Part shown: piece after piece, positions 7,303 to 14,292 of the stretch | How positions within the stretch are numbered: position 1 is the stretch's first letter | How the letters are laid out: every line of letters starts with the position of its first letter | NCBI GenBank assembly: GCA_041570235.1 | Contig: JBFFWN010000075.1 | Span: 1-14,509 of the forward strand | Source of the DNA: SZUA-36 sp041570235 | GTDB lineage: Bacteria; Pseudomonadota; Gammaproteobacteria; Xanthomonadales; SZUA-36 | DNA: 14,509 nt | Reading direction: 5' to 3' | Made by a program: the position numbers and the translations under genes | Notes under the pieces: model-generated | The model's input: the letters and a program-made list of their open reading frames with translations, nothing else | Databases searched by the model: none | Told to the model about the DNA's origin: nothing

Positions 7303-7893
7303 TTGAAACGCTTACTCCTGTTCGCGCCAATGGCCCTTTTCGGCATTGCCGGTATTTACCTGCTGATGGTGTTCCTCGGCATGGGCAACGAGGATGCCTT
7401 CGAGGACAACCTGTTACCCGAGTTGATTGGTTTTTGCCTGGAAGGTTTTTTCCTGGTGGGACTGTTCTCCCTGATTCAAAGACGCAATGAAAGTGACCGT
7501 AAAAGCCAGCTAAGGCAGAGTCTGCGCGGTGCGTTGCGGGAAATATTAAGCCACCTTGACATCGCCCTGTTGGAAGAGAATGCGGAGCCCGCCAAGTCCG
7601 AAACCCTGGACAAGGACCAGCAGTTTGTCAGGATATTGTTTGTCAAGCTGCACAAGGGCGAACTCAGCCTGGATAACATGGTCAAGATTAAGCAGGCAGC
7701 GGCACGAAACCTCAACACCATGCATGACCTGATTCCGGTAGCAGCCCAACTCAGCGCCGATCATATGCGTTGGTGGTTGGCGATCGCGGAAAGCGTCCGC
7801 CACCTGTCAGAAGCCACCGACAAGGACAGCATCAACTTTTCGGCACACAAATTTCTCAAACACCTGGGTGAATTCGATCAACTGCCTTTGTGA
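7303..7893 (+). CDS. Uncharacterised membrane protein, two helices plus a cytoplasmic helical domain
   Basis: The start is TTG at 7303, one base after the preceding stop. GAGAAGGA (7287-7294) is an excellent ribosome-binding site at the right distance, lying inside the end of the previous gene, so translation of the two is probably coupled. The 196 residues contain two membrane helices (about 4-25 and 40-59) joined by an acidic loop, with QRRNESDRKSQLR on the inside face. A helix-rich soluble region of about 130 residues follows, with no recognisable catalytic motif. I do not recognise the family. Tight pairing with the recombinase-like protein suggests the two act together, perhaps with one anchored to the membrane by the other, but nothing in the sequence proves it. 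Confidence 0.65.
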   Translation: MKRLLLFAPMALFGIAGIYLLMVFLGMGNEDAFEDNLLPELIGFCLEGFFLVGLFSLIQRRNESDRKSQLRQSLRGALREILSHLDIALLEENAEPAKSETLDKDQQFVRILFVKLHKGELSLDNMVKIKQAAARNLNTMHDLIPVAAQLSADHMRWWLAIAESVRHLSEATDKDSINFSAHKFLKHLGEFDQLPL

Positions 7894-7894
7894 C

Positions 7895-7919
7895 TTGGGT
7901 GCATCAAAGATGACCCCAA
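7895..7919. promoter_or_regulatory. Imperfect 25-bp dyad upstream of ygbA
   Basis: TTGGG (7895-7899) is inverted in CCCAA (7915-7919), and CATC (7902-7905) in GATG (7909-7912), around the centre AAA; two positions per side do not pair. The element starts one base after the stop of the membrane-protein gene and ends 39 bases before the ygbA ATG. It could be an operator for ygbA or the end of the preceding transcript; no T-run follows. A further TTGAT (7927-7931), half of an FNR/DNR-type site, lies next to it. Confidence 0.4.
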
Positions 7920-7958
7920 TCAGTTGTTGATCGTGCGAAATTTGCTAAAGTTGCGTTT

Positions 7959-8333
7959 ATGAACAAATTAAGCGGCAGACTGAAACGCGAGCATGACACC
8001 CTGACATGCATGACAAAAATCTATTGCAGTGACCACCATGACCGGCAAGATGGTGGCTTATGCGATAGCTGCAGCACCCTGATGGCCTATTCTGAGACCC
8101 GACTGGCGAAATGCCCTTACGGAGATGCAAAACCCACCTGCGCCAAGTGCCCCATTCACTGCTACAAGAAGGAAAAGCGCGAACAGGTTCGCGTGGTGAT
8201 GCGTTACGGAGGCCCGCGCATGCCCTGGCGGCACCCTATCCGGGCGTTGACACATGTTTTTGATAAATTGAGAAGGGTGGTACACCCCAGGGAATTGCGC
8301 AAAGCGCGCAATCGAAACCGCAAACCCGGTTGA
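7959..8333 (+). CDS. ygbA: YgbA-family cysteine-rich protein (NO-stimulated)
   Basis: This 124-residue protein fits the YgbA_NO family, named after the nitric/nitrous-oxide-responsive promoter of E. coli ygbA. Diagnostic stretches are RLKREHDTL at the start, LCDSC, RLAKCPYGDAKPTC, CPIHCYKKEKREQVRVVMRY and GGPRMPWRHP. Conserved cysteines at 23, 35, 38, 52, 61, 64 and 68 suggest a metal or Fe-S site. In enterobacteria the gene belongs to the NsrR nitric-oxide regulon and is linked to recovery from nitrosative stress; the molecular activity is not settled. The ATG has no clear ribosome-binding site. A weak TTGTTG/TAAAGT pair (7924-7951) would place initiation almost at the ATG, so a leaderless message is possible. 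The basic tail (HPRELRKARNRNRKPG) is typical of neither domain nor signal. Confidence 0.88.
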   Translation: MNKLSGRLKREHDTLTCMTKIYCSDHHDRQDGGLCDSCSTLMAYSETRLAKCPYGDAKPTCAKCPIHCYKKEKREQVRVVMRYGGPRMPWRHPIRALTHVFDKLRRVVHPRELRKARNRNRKPG

Positions 8334-8348
8334 TCAATGCGGTACTAC

Positions 8349-8377
8349 TTCCCGGTGCGGGGAAATAGCACCGGGAA
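8349..8377. terminator. Perfect 10-bp hairpin between convergent genes
   Basis: TTCCCGGTGC (8349-8358) and its exact inverse GCACCGGGAA (8368-8377) enclose a 9-base loop. The hairpin lies 15 bases after the ygbA stop and 10 bases beyond the end of the zinc-ribbon gene on the other strand, a classic position for a shared bidirectional terminator. Neither side has a convincing T-run, so it may instead protect 3' ends or work with Rho. Confidence 0.55.
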
Positions 8378-8387
8378 ATCTATACAT

Positions 8388-8579
8388 TCAAAGTGTACAG
8401 GTCATATCCTGACCGCAGCATAGCGGCGACTTGATCTTGCCGTGACCATTCGGACATTCGGAAATCTGAACCTCGGTATTTTCGTCGATCTTGAGCGTGC
8501 CATTTTTTAACGGCGCATTACATTTACCACAGGTGGCATTAACGCTCATGCCGCAAACTTTACATTCATAAGTAGCCAT
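8388..8579 (-). CDS. Small cysteine-rich zinc-ribbon protein
   Basis: The ATG at 8579 is chosen because AAGGA sits about seven bases upstream and the protein then begins MATYECKVCGM. A longer in-frame reading to 8696 would add a stretch without conserved features that covers the promoter. The 63 residues contain eight cysteines: Cys6-x2-Cys9, Cys17-x2-Cys20, Cys42, Cys54-Cys55 and Cys61, plus His46. This pattern suggests one or two zinc- or iron-binding knuckles. Segments such as CGKCNAPL, ECPNGHGKIKSPLCCGQDM recur in small unnamed proteins of marine bacteria, as far as I recall, but I know no function. It converges on ygbA and is divergent from rdgC. Confidence 0.75.
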   Translation of the reverse strand: MATYECKVCGMSVNATCGKCNAPLKNGTLKIDENTEVQISECPNGHGKIKSPLCCGQDMTCTL

Positions 8580-8616
8580 AATGTTTCCTTTTTGAGACCT
8601 GGTTGCAGGAATCTTT

Positions 8617-8644
8617 AGTATAGCCTGAATTTCCCTTTTCAGGC
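8617..8644 (-). promoter_or_regulatory. Candidate promoter and operator of the zinc-ribbon gene
   Basis: On the minus strand TATACT (8622-8617) is a good -10 box that would start transcription near 8610, about 30 bases before the ATG. Directly upstream is a perfect inverted repeat, GCCTGAA (8623-8629) and TTCAGGC (8638-8644) with 8 bases between. It fills the region between -10 and -35, and no recognisable -35 box is present. An activator or repressor site is the natural reading, though a transcribed hairpin cannot be excluded. Confidence 0.4.
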
Positions 8645-8727
8645 ACGCGTTACGGTGAAATGCCATCCTGAGCAACTCCTTTGCGAATGGATTCAAAATT
8701 CGATGCCAACCGCGTCATTTTCTGTTC

Positions 8728-8733
8728 TATAAT
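8728..8733 (+). promoter_or_regulatory. Candidate -10 box of the rdgC promoter
   Basis: A perfect TATAAT lies 33 bases before the rdgC ATG, placing initiation near 8740. The -35 region (GCCAAC or TGCCAA, around 8704-8710) matches poorly, so the promoter may be weak or assisted. Confidence 0.5.
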
Positions 8734-8765
8734 CCCCGGCCACCCAAAATCCCGGAATTTAATCA

Positions 8766-9665
8766 ATGTTTCGTAATTTGCGCTTTTACCGTGTAACCAG
8801 CCCCTGGCCTGATAGTGAGGAGGCCCTGTCAGAAATTCTCTCCAACAATGCATTTCAGCCATGTAGCGCATATTCCGAACGCAGCGGCGGCTGGGAGGCA
8901 CTGGGTGACCATGAAGACGACCTGCTGTGCCGGCGGCTTAACGGTGCGGACCTGCTGCAATTGCGCACCCAAAGCCGGGTTTTGCCGGTGGCCGCGATTA
9001 ATGAAGCGCTGGAAGACCGTGTGGATGAGTTCCGTTCACGCATGAAGCAGGAGCCCAACCGGGCTGAAATAAAACGGCTCAAAGAGGAGACCCGTGATCA
9101 GCTTTTACCCAAGGCACTGGTCAAATCCGAGCGCAACCGTGCCTGCTATATTCATGCCGAATCCGTACTGGTGATCGATGTTGGCACGGTCAGCAAGGCC
9201 GAATGGTTCATCGACCAGCTAAGGGCATCGTTTGAGCAATTCTATTGCACACCACTGACCTTCAACAAGGCACCATCTGACCTGCTGACGAGCATCTTCA
9301 TGGGAGAGTCACCATTGGGCTTTTCACTGGGTCGTGAATGCCGCATGCAGGATGAATTGGATACCAGGTCCGTGGTCACCTGGCGCGATTTTGAACTGAG
9401 CGACCATTCCATCCGTCAACATGTTACCGAGGGTATGCGCCTGACACACCTGGGAGTGAACTTTGATGAGGTAATGAGTTGTGTAATCGATCAGGAAGGC
9501 ATCATCAACAAGGTCAAATTCATTCAGGGTGAGGCTGTCGATGACTGGGGCAGCGAAAGCCCGATAGCCAAACTGGATGCTGATTTTGTACTGCTGACAG
9601 GTGCGCTACGGCGGTTGCTTGAAGACCTTAAGAAATTACTGGGCGGCTTTGCCCACGCGGCCTGA
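8766..9665 (+). CDS. rdgC: Recombination-associated protein RdgC
   Basis: RdgC is a nucleoid-associated protein that forms a ring-shaped dimer around double-stranded DNA and restrains RecA, influencing recombination and replication-fork repair. The 299 residues match the usual length (303 in E. coli). The opening MFRNLRFYRVTSPW, GGWEALGDHEDDLL, RVLPVAAINEAL, LKEETRDQLLPKAL and VLVIDVGTVSKAEWFIDQLR are family landmarks, and the C-terminal third with VNFDEVMSCVIDQEGIINKV is intact. The start is fixed by this conserved N-terminus. The gene is monocistronic, follows a TATAAT box, and converges on the AEC transporter gene with only 20 bases between them. RdgC is mostly confined to beta- and gammaproteobacteria, which supports the taxonomic reading. 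Confidence 0.95.
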   Translation: MFRNLRFYRVTSPWPDSEEALSEILSNNAFQPCSAYSERSGGWEALGDHEDDLLCRRLNGADLLQLRTQSRVLPVAAINEALEDRVDEFRSRMKQEPNRAEIKRLKEETRDQLLPKALVKSERNRACYIHAESVLVIDVGTVSKAEWFIDQLRASFEQFYCTPLTFNKAPSDLLTSIFMGESPLGFSLGRECRMQDELDTRSVVTWRDFELSDHSIRQHVTEGMRLTHLGVNFDEVMSCVIDQEGIINKVKFIQGEAVDDWGSESPIAKLDADFVLLTGALRRLLEDLKKLLGGFAHAA

Positions 9666-9685
9666 ATGCTCGAGGCTAGCCGGGG

Positions 9686-10564
9686 TCACAGCAATACAAA
9701 CGCAACGATAAACGGCAGGCAGAAAAATGCCAGCAGCGTGGATAGCAATACCATGCCTGCCACCTCCCCCGGCTCGCGATCGAACTTCAGCGCCAACAGG
9801 TAGTTGAACACGGCCACCGGCATGCTCGACTGCAGAATCAAAACGCCACGCTCAACGCCCTGCAGGTCAAACCATTGCGCTACCGCCAGTGCGATCAAGA
9901 AGCCGCCCGCAACACGCATCACGCTGAACAACAGGCTGAGCTTCCACTCGGCCACCTTCAGGCGCGCCAGCGAGACACCCAGTGTTATTAACATCAAAGG
10001 TATGGTGACATCCCCGATCAGACCGGTCGTATTATCCAGCCAGGCAGGCAGTGACCAACCCATAACAATCAGAACCAGCGCGACAACGGTCGCCCACAGC
10101 ACGGGCTGTTTGACCAGTGCACCGATATTGCCCCTGCCGGCGACCAGTACGATGCCAAGACTCATCTGTAAGGTGAACACCAGCAAAAAAATCGTCAAAG
10201 CGAGAGCAAGGCCGGTTTCTCCAAATGCGAACAGGCACAGAGGCAGCCCCATATTGCCGATATTGGGAAAGATCAGGGACGGCAGAAACGTACCGGTTTC
10301 CAGTCGCATCAGCCTGAGCAGGACGACACCAATCAGCGCCATGATGCCAAGCACCACCAGCGCTGCCAGGGTGATTTCCGTCATGCTGATGATTTCGATA
10401 CTGGATCGACTGAAAGACGCAACAATCAGGCAGGGTGCACCTATGTTCATGACCAGCCGGGTGACAAAATCAACCGGATAATCCAGACCGCTACGCGCCC
10501 AGGCATAACCGATCCCGGCACAGATGATAATCGGTGCGATGACGGCAAATAACTGGTTAATCAT
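9686..10564 (-). CDS. AEC-family (auxin efflux carrier-like) transporter
   Basis: This 292-residue integral membrane protein has about ten predicted helices in two five-helix halves, typical of the Mem_trans (AEC) family of secondary carriers. The signature N101-x-G-N-x-G-L-P108 (FPNIGNMGLPL) in the fourth helix region and the matching MPVAVFNYLLALKF segment in the second half are the broken-helix substrate sites of the family. Bacterial members include malate and malonate exporters; the substrate cannot be read from sequence. The first helix starts directly at the initiator (INQLFAVIAPIIICAGIGY), which supports this start. The ATG overlaps the end of the DsbA-like remnant by eight bases, so the gene was probably once translationally coupled to something upstream. 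It shares strand and close spacing with the GNAT gene. Confidence 0.9.
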   Translation of the reverse strand: MINQLFAVIAPIIICAGIGYAWARSGLDYPVDFVTRLVMNIGAPCLIVASFSRSSIEIISMTEITLAALVVLGIMALIGVVLLRLMRLETGTFLPSLIFPNIGNMGLPLCLFAFGETGLALALTIFLLVFTLQMSLGIVLVAGRGNIGALVKQPVLWATVVALVLIVMGWSLPAWLDNTTGLIGDVTIPLMLITLGVSLARLKVAEWKLSLLFSVMRVAGGFLIALAVAQWFDLQGVERGVLILQSSMPVAVFNYLLALKFDREPGEVAGMVLLSTLLAFFCLPFIVAFVLL

Positions 10565-10728
10565 TGGTATTCAAAGAATGTGTGACCGATGAAACACCTT
10601 CGCGTATCTCCATCAGGGTTGGGAGCACATCGTCATAATCATGCTTGATTCGTTCGTGGCCTGGCGGCCCAGCACAAACTGCACATCGGATCATGGACGT
10701 AATAAAGCACAGCATCGTTTTGTGGCAT
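10557..10728 (-). pseudogene. Frameshifted, truncated remnant of a DsbA/FrnE-family gene
   Basis: On the minus strand an ATG at 10728 opens a frame reading MPQNDAVLYYVHDPMCSLCW and then stops at 10639. The motif YYVHDPMCSxCW is the N-terminal strand and redox centre of cytoplasmic DsbA/FrnE-like thioredoxin-fold proteins, which usually have CSWC. In the next frame, reading from about 10670, follows PGHERIKHDYDDVLPTLMEI and a few more residues to TAA 10559-10557. This reads like the helix that follows the active site in such proteins. A single indel after the CSLC motif would join the two frames. The remaining ~150 residues of a normal protein are missing; the AEC transporter starts there instead. 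The N-terminal identification is fairly firm, the second part less so. The segment lies between the GNAT and transporter genes on the same strand. Confidence 0.55.
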
Positions 10729-10750
10729 TGGTGTGGTCCCGAATATTGCC

Positions 10751-11257
10751 TTAGAGCATCATTTCATACTGATACGCACCGACACCATAAATCGTGATCT
10801 TCGGACCTCTCGTCATTCCAACTTTTTCAGCCACCCTGATCGAACCGATATTCTCGGGAATAATCAAGGCAATGAGCTTGCTCATGTTGAGATCCTCCCT
10901 GGCAAAATCGACACAAACCTTAGCGGCTTCTGTACCGATACCTTTACCCCAGTATGCCTTCATAAAGCGATAACCCAGTTCCGGCAAGTCGAGTTCGGGG
11001 ATGTACTTGATCCCGCAAAAACCGATGACCTTTCCGGTTTCCCTCGACTCCACTGCAAAACGACCGAAGCCGTATTTTTGGTAATCTGCCAGGGGGCCGT
11101 TTTCGAGGCGCTGTCGGGTTTCCTCGATGTCCTTAACCGGGCCATCTGCATACCTGATGATTTCCGGGTCGGAATTCAATACATGCATGGCCGGCAGGTC
11201 ATCATGGGTAAACAGGCGTAGTTTGAGTCGCCTCGTTTCCAGTTCTGTACGTATCAT
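10751..11257 (-). CDS. GNAT-family N-acetyltransferase (RimJ/RimL type)
   Basis: The 168-residue protein transfers acetyl from acetyl-CoA to an amine, possibly a ribosomal or other protein N-terminus as in the RimJ/RimL (Acetyltransf_3) subgroup; the substrate is not determinable. The start MIRTELETRRLKLRLF fits the usual 'TERLxLR' opening. The pyrophosphate-binding loop is WGKGIGTEA (about 103-111), preceded by PELGYRFMKAYWGKG. The later ENIGSIRVAEKVGM helix-turn is also standard. An ATG seven codons upstream (11278) is possible, but a strong promoter predicts transcription starting near 11283, almost on top of it. From the ATG at 11257, AAAGG stands eight bases upstream. The gene precedes the DsbA-like remnant and the AEC transporter, probably in one transcript. 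Confidence 0.88.
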   Translation of the reverse strand: MIRTELETRRLKLRLFTHDDLPAMHVLNSDPEIIRYADGPVKDIEETRQRLENGPLADYQKYGFGRFAVESRETGKVIGFCGIKYIPELDLPELGYRFMKAYWGKGIGTEAAKVCVDFAREDLNMSKLIALIIPENIGSIRVAEKVGMTRGPKITIYGVGAYQYEMML

Positions 11258-11289
11258 TCTGCGTGCCTTTCCCAACATAATTCCTGACC

Positions 11290-11318
11290 ATTCAATGGCA
11301 AGTTAACGGTTTTGTCAA
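11290..11318 (-). promoter_or_regulatory. Strong candidate sigma70 promoter of the GNAT gene
   Basis: On the minus strand a perfect TTGACA (11318-11313) is followed after 17 bases by TTGAAT (11295-11290, four of six consensus bases). Initiation would fall near 11283. This favours the internal ATG at 11257 as translation start and makes this the likely promoter for the whole minus-strand block down to 9686. Confidence 0.5.
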
Positions 11319-11339
11319 ATACCCCGGATGCCCTCAGGC

Positions 11340-11365
11340 TGGCAATACCAAACCCGTCATTGCCA
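11340..11365. promoter_or_regulatory. Inverted repeat in the GNAT / M1 peptidase intergenic region
   Basis: TGGCAAT (11340-11346) and ATTGCCA (11359-11365) form a perfect 7-bp inverted repeat with a 12-base spacer, about 22 bases upstream of the GNAT -35 box. It could be a site for a dimeric regulator, or chance. Apart from this and the GNAT promoter I see nothing convincing in the roughly 300 bases between the two genes; a TACACT (around 11520-11525) is only a weak -10 candidate for the peptidase gene. Confidence 0.3.
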
Positions 11366-11558
11366 ACCGCTATCAGCGCCACGAGTTCTGCAGCTCGAAC
11401 AGCGCCCAGAATCCGCAGCCATCTGACAACAATATCGCGGTAAGCAGGGCAACTGTTACCCGAATATTGTTGATGTATGCGATTTCCAAAGCACTACTCG
11501 ACCGCAGCGGTGAACCTGCGTACACTGCCGCCTAAACTGTTTTAAAGGATGATTACCG

Positions 11559-14288
11559 ATGTCATTTCGCATTACACCATTGGCTTTAACCTGTCTTATC
11601 AGTTTTTTTACCCTGCAAGGCTGCCAACAGGACACCGCAAGCACTGAAAGCGCAACGGTGACTGACTCAGGCACGCAACAGGATGAAAACTTCAACGACA
11701 TTCCCTATGGCCAACTGCCCGCCGATGTCGTACCCACTGCCTATCAACTCGAGCTGACGATCATACCGGAGCTGGATGAGTTCAGCGGCAAGACCCGTAT
11801 TGACATGGATTTCAGCGAAAGCAAATCCCACTTTTACCTGCACGGCGAAGACATCACGGCCACAAAAGTGCTGTTATCCCACAACGGCGAGAGCTTTGAA
11901 GGCAGTTACGAGCAGGTCGATAAAACCGGCATCGTCAGAATCAGTTCTCCGCGCCCGCTGCAGGGCAAGGTCAGCCTCGAAATCGAATACAGCGCGCCAT
12001 TCAACCAGGCCCTGAGAGGTTTGTACAAGGTTACCGAGAGCGGAAACCATTACGCATTCACCCAATTTGAAGCCATCTCGGCGAGACTGGCGTTTCCCGG
12101 TTTTGATGAGCCCGGCTTTAAAACCCCGTTTGAAACCACCCTGATCGTGCCCGAAGGCCAGGTCGCCATCAGCAACACGCCGGAACTTTCCACTGAAGTC
12201 GTCGATGGCATGAAGGTGGTGCGTTTCGCGCCGACCAAACCATTACCGACTTACCTGATCGCATTTGCCGTGGGGGATCTGGATGTGGTTGAGTGGGCGG
12301 ACCTGCCTGCCACCGATATCCGCAAACGTCCACTGCCGCTGCGTGGTGTTGCAGTGAAAGGAAAAGGCGATCAACTGGACTACGCGCTTGAGGGCACCAA
12401 CGCCATTGTCACCGCGCTGGAAAGTTATTTTGGCACCCCCTACCCCTGGGCCAAGCTGGATATCATCGCCGTACCGGATTTCAGTGCCGGCGCCATGGAA
12501 AATGCTGGAGCAATCACCTACCGGGAAAGCCTCCTGCTGTTTGATGATACGGCCACGCCCGCCCGCAAACGCAGCTACAAGATGGTGCATGCCCACGAGT
12601 TGGCCCACCAGTGGTTTGGCGACCTGGTAACACCGGCATGGTGGAATGACATCTGGCTGAATGAATCTTTTGCCACCTGGATGGCCCACGTAGCAATGGA
12701 TATGAGCGAGCCCGAAGCCAATTTCCGCCGCGATCTGCTGTCGCGTGGCCTGGGTGTCATGGCCTCTGATTCGCTGGTCAACGCCCGCCAGATTCGTCAG
12801 CCGATACTGAGCAATGATGATATCCCCAATGCCTTTGATGGTATCACCTATTCGAAGGGGGGCGCGGTTTTGTCGATGTTTGAAAACTTCCTGGGTCGCG
12901 AAGATTTCCGCCAGGGTATCCGCAATTACATGGAAGAATTCCAGTATGGCGTTGCCACGGCAGATGACTTCATCCGCCACCTGGCAGCAGCATCCACCAC
13001 GCAGCCAAAAGACCTGGTGATCGAGTCTTTCAATTCGTTTTTGGAACAGGCCGGCCTGCCGCTGGTGGAAATCGCAAGCGAATGCAAAAACCAGGAAGTG
13101 ATCATTCACCTGTCGCAGTCCCGCTATTTCCCGTTGGGCTCAAAAGGCGATCATGAGCAGCAATGGAAACTGCCCGTTTGCCTGAAAATGGGCATTGGCG
13201 ACAAGGGTGCGCAGACCTGTCTGCTGCTAACCGAAAAACAGCAAAGTTTTGATCTGCCGTTGAGTTGTCCCGAATGGATCATTCCGAATGCCAACAGTGC
13301 CGGTTACTACCGTTTTGCCATGAGCCAGCAGGACTGGACCAGGCTACTGGCTAACAGCGGGCAGCAAAATACCAATGAAATGATGGCCATGCTCGGTAGC
13401 CTGACAGGTGCGTTCAATTCCGGCCACCTCGATGTCGCCACGCTGATGTCGATCGCTCCCGAGTTGATCGCCAGCCCGGACTGGCAGGTGGCCACCTCAC
13501 CCATGAGCCATATGCGCTTCATGTATAGCCGCATGGCGGACGAGGGACAGAAAAAGGCCCTGGAGGAGCGGTTTGCCGAGTATTACTCTGGCAGGCTGCA
13601 GGCAACCGGTCTTGAAACCACCGAAGATCGCGACGAGGCGCAGTTACAGAGCGCATTGGTGGGGTTCCTGGCGGAAACCGCCAAACAGCCAGAGCTGCGC
13701 GGCAAACTGGTTGAAATGGCAAAAGCCTATACCGGCTTTGGAACCGACGGGCAGATCCACCCCGACGCTGCCAACCCGATTATCATCGGCACAGCGCTTA
13801 CCGTAGCTGTCGATGACATCGGCGGTGACTTTGTAGATCACCTGCGCGACCTGGCGCTGGCATCAACCGATGCCGTTGTCCGTAGCCGTGCACTTACCGC
13901 CATTGGAAACACCAAAGACCCGGAAAAGGCAGCAGAAATCCTGGAACTGGCATTTTCGGAGGACATTCGTGATAACGAGGTCTTCACCATCATCTACCCG
14001 CAGGCGTTTATGCAGGAGACCCGTGACGCCACCTGGGCCTGGTTCCAGCAAAACATGGACCGCATCCTGCCGCGTGTACCGGAAACCTCCTGGGGCCGCA
14101 TGACGTTTATTGGCGGCGCTTTCTGCGACCTGGAAAAACAAGCCGAGGTGAGGGCCTTTTTCGAACAACGCATCAACGAGCTGACCGGCGGCCCAAGGAG
14201 TCTTGCCAAGACACTGGAAGGTATCGAACTGTGCGTTGCCAAGGTACAGAACCACAAAGAAGAGATGGATGCGTGGCTGGGGCAATAG
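11559..14288 (+). CDS. M1-family zinc aminopeptidase, predicted lipoprotein
   Basis: This 909-residue gluzincin removes N-terminal residues from peptides. The zinc site is complete: HELAH at 346-350, with Glu347 as general base, and Glu369 in NESFA after the standard 18-residue spacing. The exopeptidase motif GAMEN is at 311-315 and the transition-state tyrosine is probably Tyr431 (TYSKGGAVL). An N-terminal beta domain (about 45-250) precedes the catalytic domain, and the C-terminal ~350 residues form an ERAP1_C-like helical domain. The N-terminus is a lipoprotein signal with lipobox LQGC (Cys22) followed by a Ser/Thr/Gln-rich linker, so the enzyme is inferred to be envelope-anchored, unlike cytosolic PepN. 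AAGGATG lies upstream of the ATG. The next gene starts four bases after the stop, indicating an operon. Confidence 0.94.
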   Translation: MSFRITPLALTCLISFFTLQGCQQDTASTESATVTDSGTQQDENFNDIPYGQLPADVVPTAYQLELTIIPELDEFSGKTRIDMDFSESKSHFYLHGEDITATKVLLSHNGESFEGSYEQVDKTGIVRISSPRPLQGKVSLEIEYSAPFNQALRGLYKVTESGNHYAFTQFEAISARLAFPGFDEPGFKTPFETTLIVPEGQVAISNTPELSTEVVDGMKVVRFAPTKPLPTYLIAFAVGDLDVVEWADLPATDIRKRPLPLRGVAVKGKGDQLDYALEGTNAIVTALESYFGTPYPWAKLDIIAVPDFSAGAMENAGAITYRESLLLFDDTATPARKRSYKMVHAHELAHQWFGDLVTPAWWNDIWLNESFATWMAHVAMDMSEPEANFRRDLLSRGLGVMASDSLVNARQIRQPILSNDDIPNAFDGITYSKGGAVLSMFENFLGREDFRQGIRNYMEEFQYGVATADDFIRHLAAASTTQPKDLVIESFNSFLEQAGLPLVEIASECKNQEVIIHLSQSRYFPLGSKGDHEQQWKLPVCLKMGIGDKGAQTCLLLTEKQQSFDLPLSCPEWIIPNANSAGYYRFAMSQQDWTRLLANSGQQNTNEMMAMLGSLTGAFNSGHLDVATLMSIAPELIASPDWQVATSPMSHMRFMYSRMADEGQKKALEERFAEYYSGRLQATGLETTEDRDEAQLQSALVGFLAETAKQPELRGKLVEMAKAYTGFGTDGQIHPDAANPIIIGTALTVAVDDIGGDFVDHLRDLALASTDAVVRSRALTAIGNTKDPEKAAEILELAFSEDIRDNEVFTIIYPQAFMQETRDATWAWFQQNMDRILPRVPETSWGRMTFIGGAFCDLEKQAEVRAFFEQRINELTGGPRSLAKTLEGIELCVAKVQNHKEEMDAWLGQ

Positions 14289-14292
14289 CGAG

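Noticed and set aside
8580..8696. N-terminal extension of the zinc-ribbon gene to an ATG at 8696
   Set aside because: The extension would cover the -10 box and the inverted repeat, and the internal ATG has a clear AAGGA site and the natural protein start.
9666..9685. GGCTAGCC palindrome between convergent rdgC and the transporter gene
   Set aside because: Only eight bases with no loop or T-run; too short to call a terminator.
9804..10481. Open frame of 225 codons on the plus strand opposite the AEC transporter
   Set aside because: The product is Ser/Thr/Arg/Pro-rich with no domain, as expected from reading hydrophobic codons backwards; the transporter on the minus strand is well supported.
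11380..11440. Possible small structured RNA or tRNA in the GNAT / M1 gap
   Set aside because: Some short complementary stretches exist (for example around CGAG and CTCG) but no cloverleaf, conserved T-loop or long stem could be drawn.
12243..13109. Long open frame (288 codons) on the minus strand opposite the M1 peptidase
   Set aside because: It lies entirely within the catalytic region of a gene with complete HELAH, GAMEN and Glu369 motifs. Its translation has no recognisable motif, and such open antisense frames are common opposite GC-rich genes.
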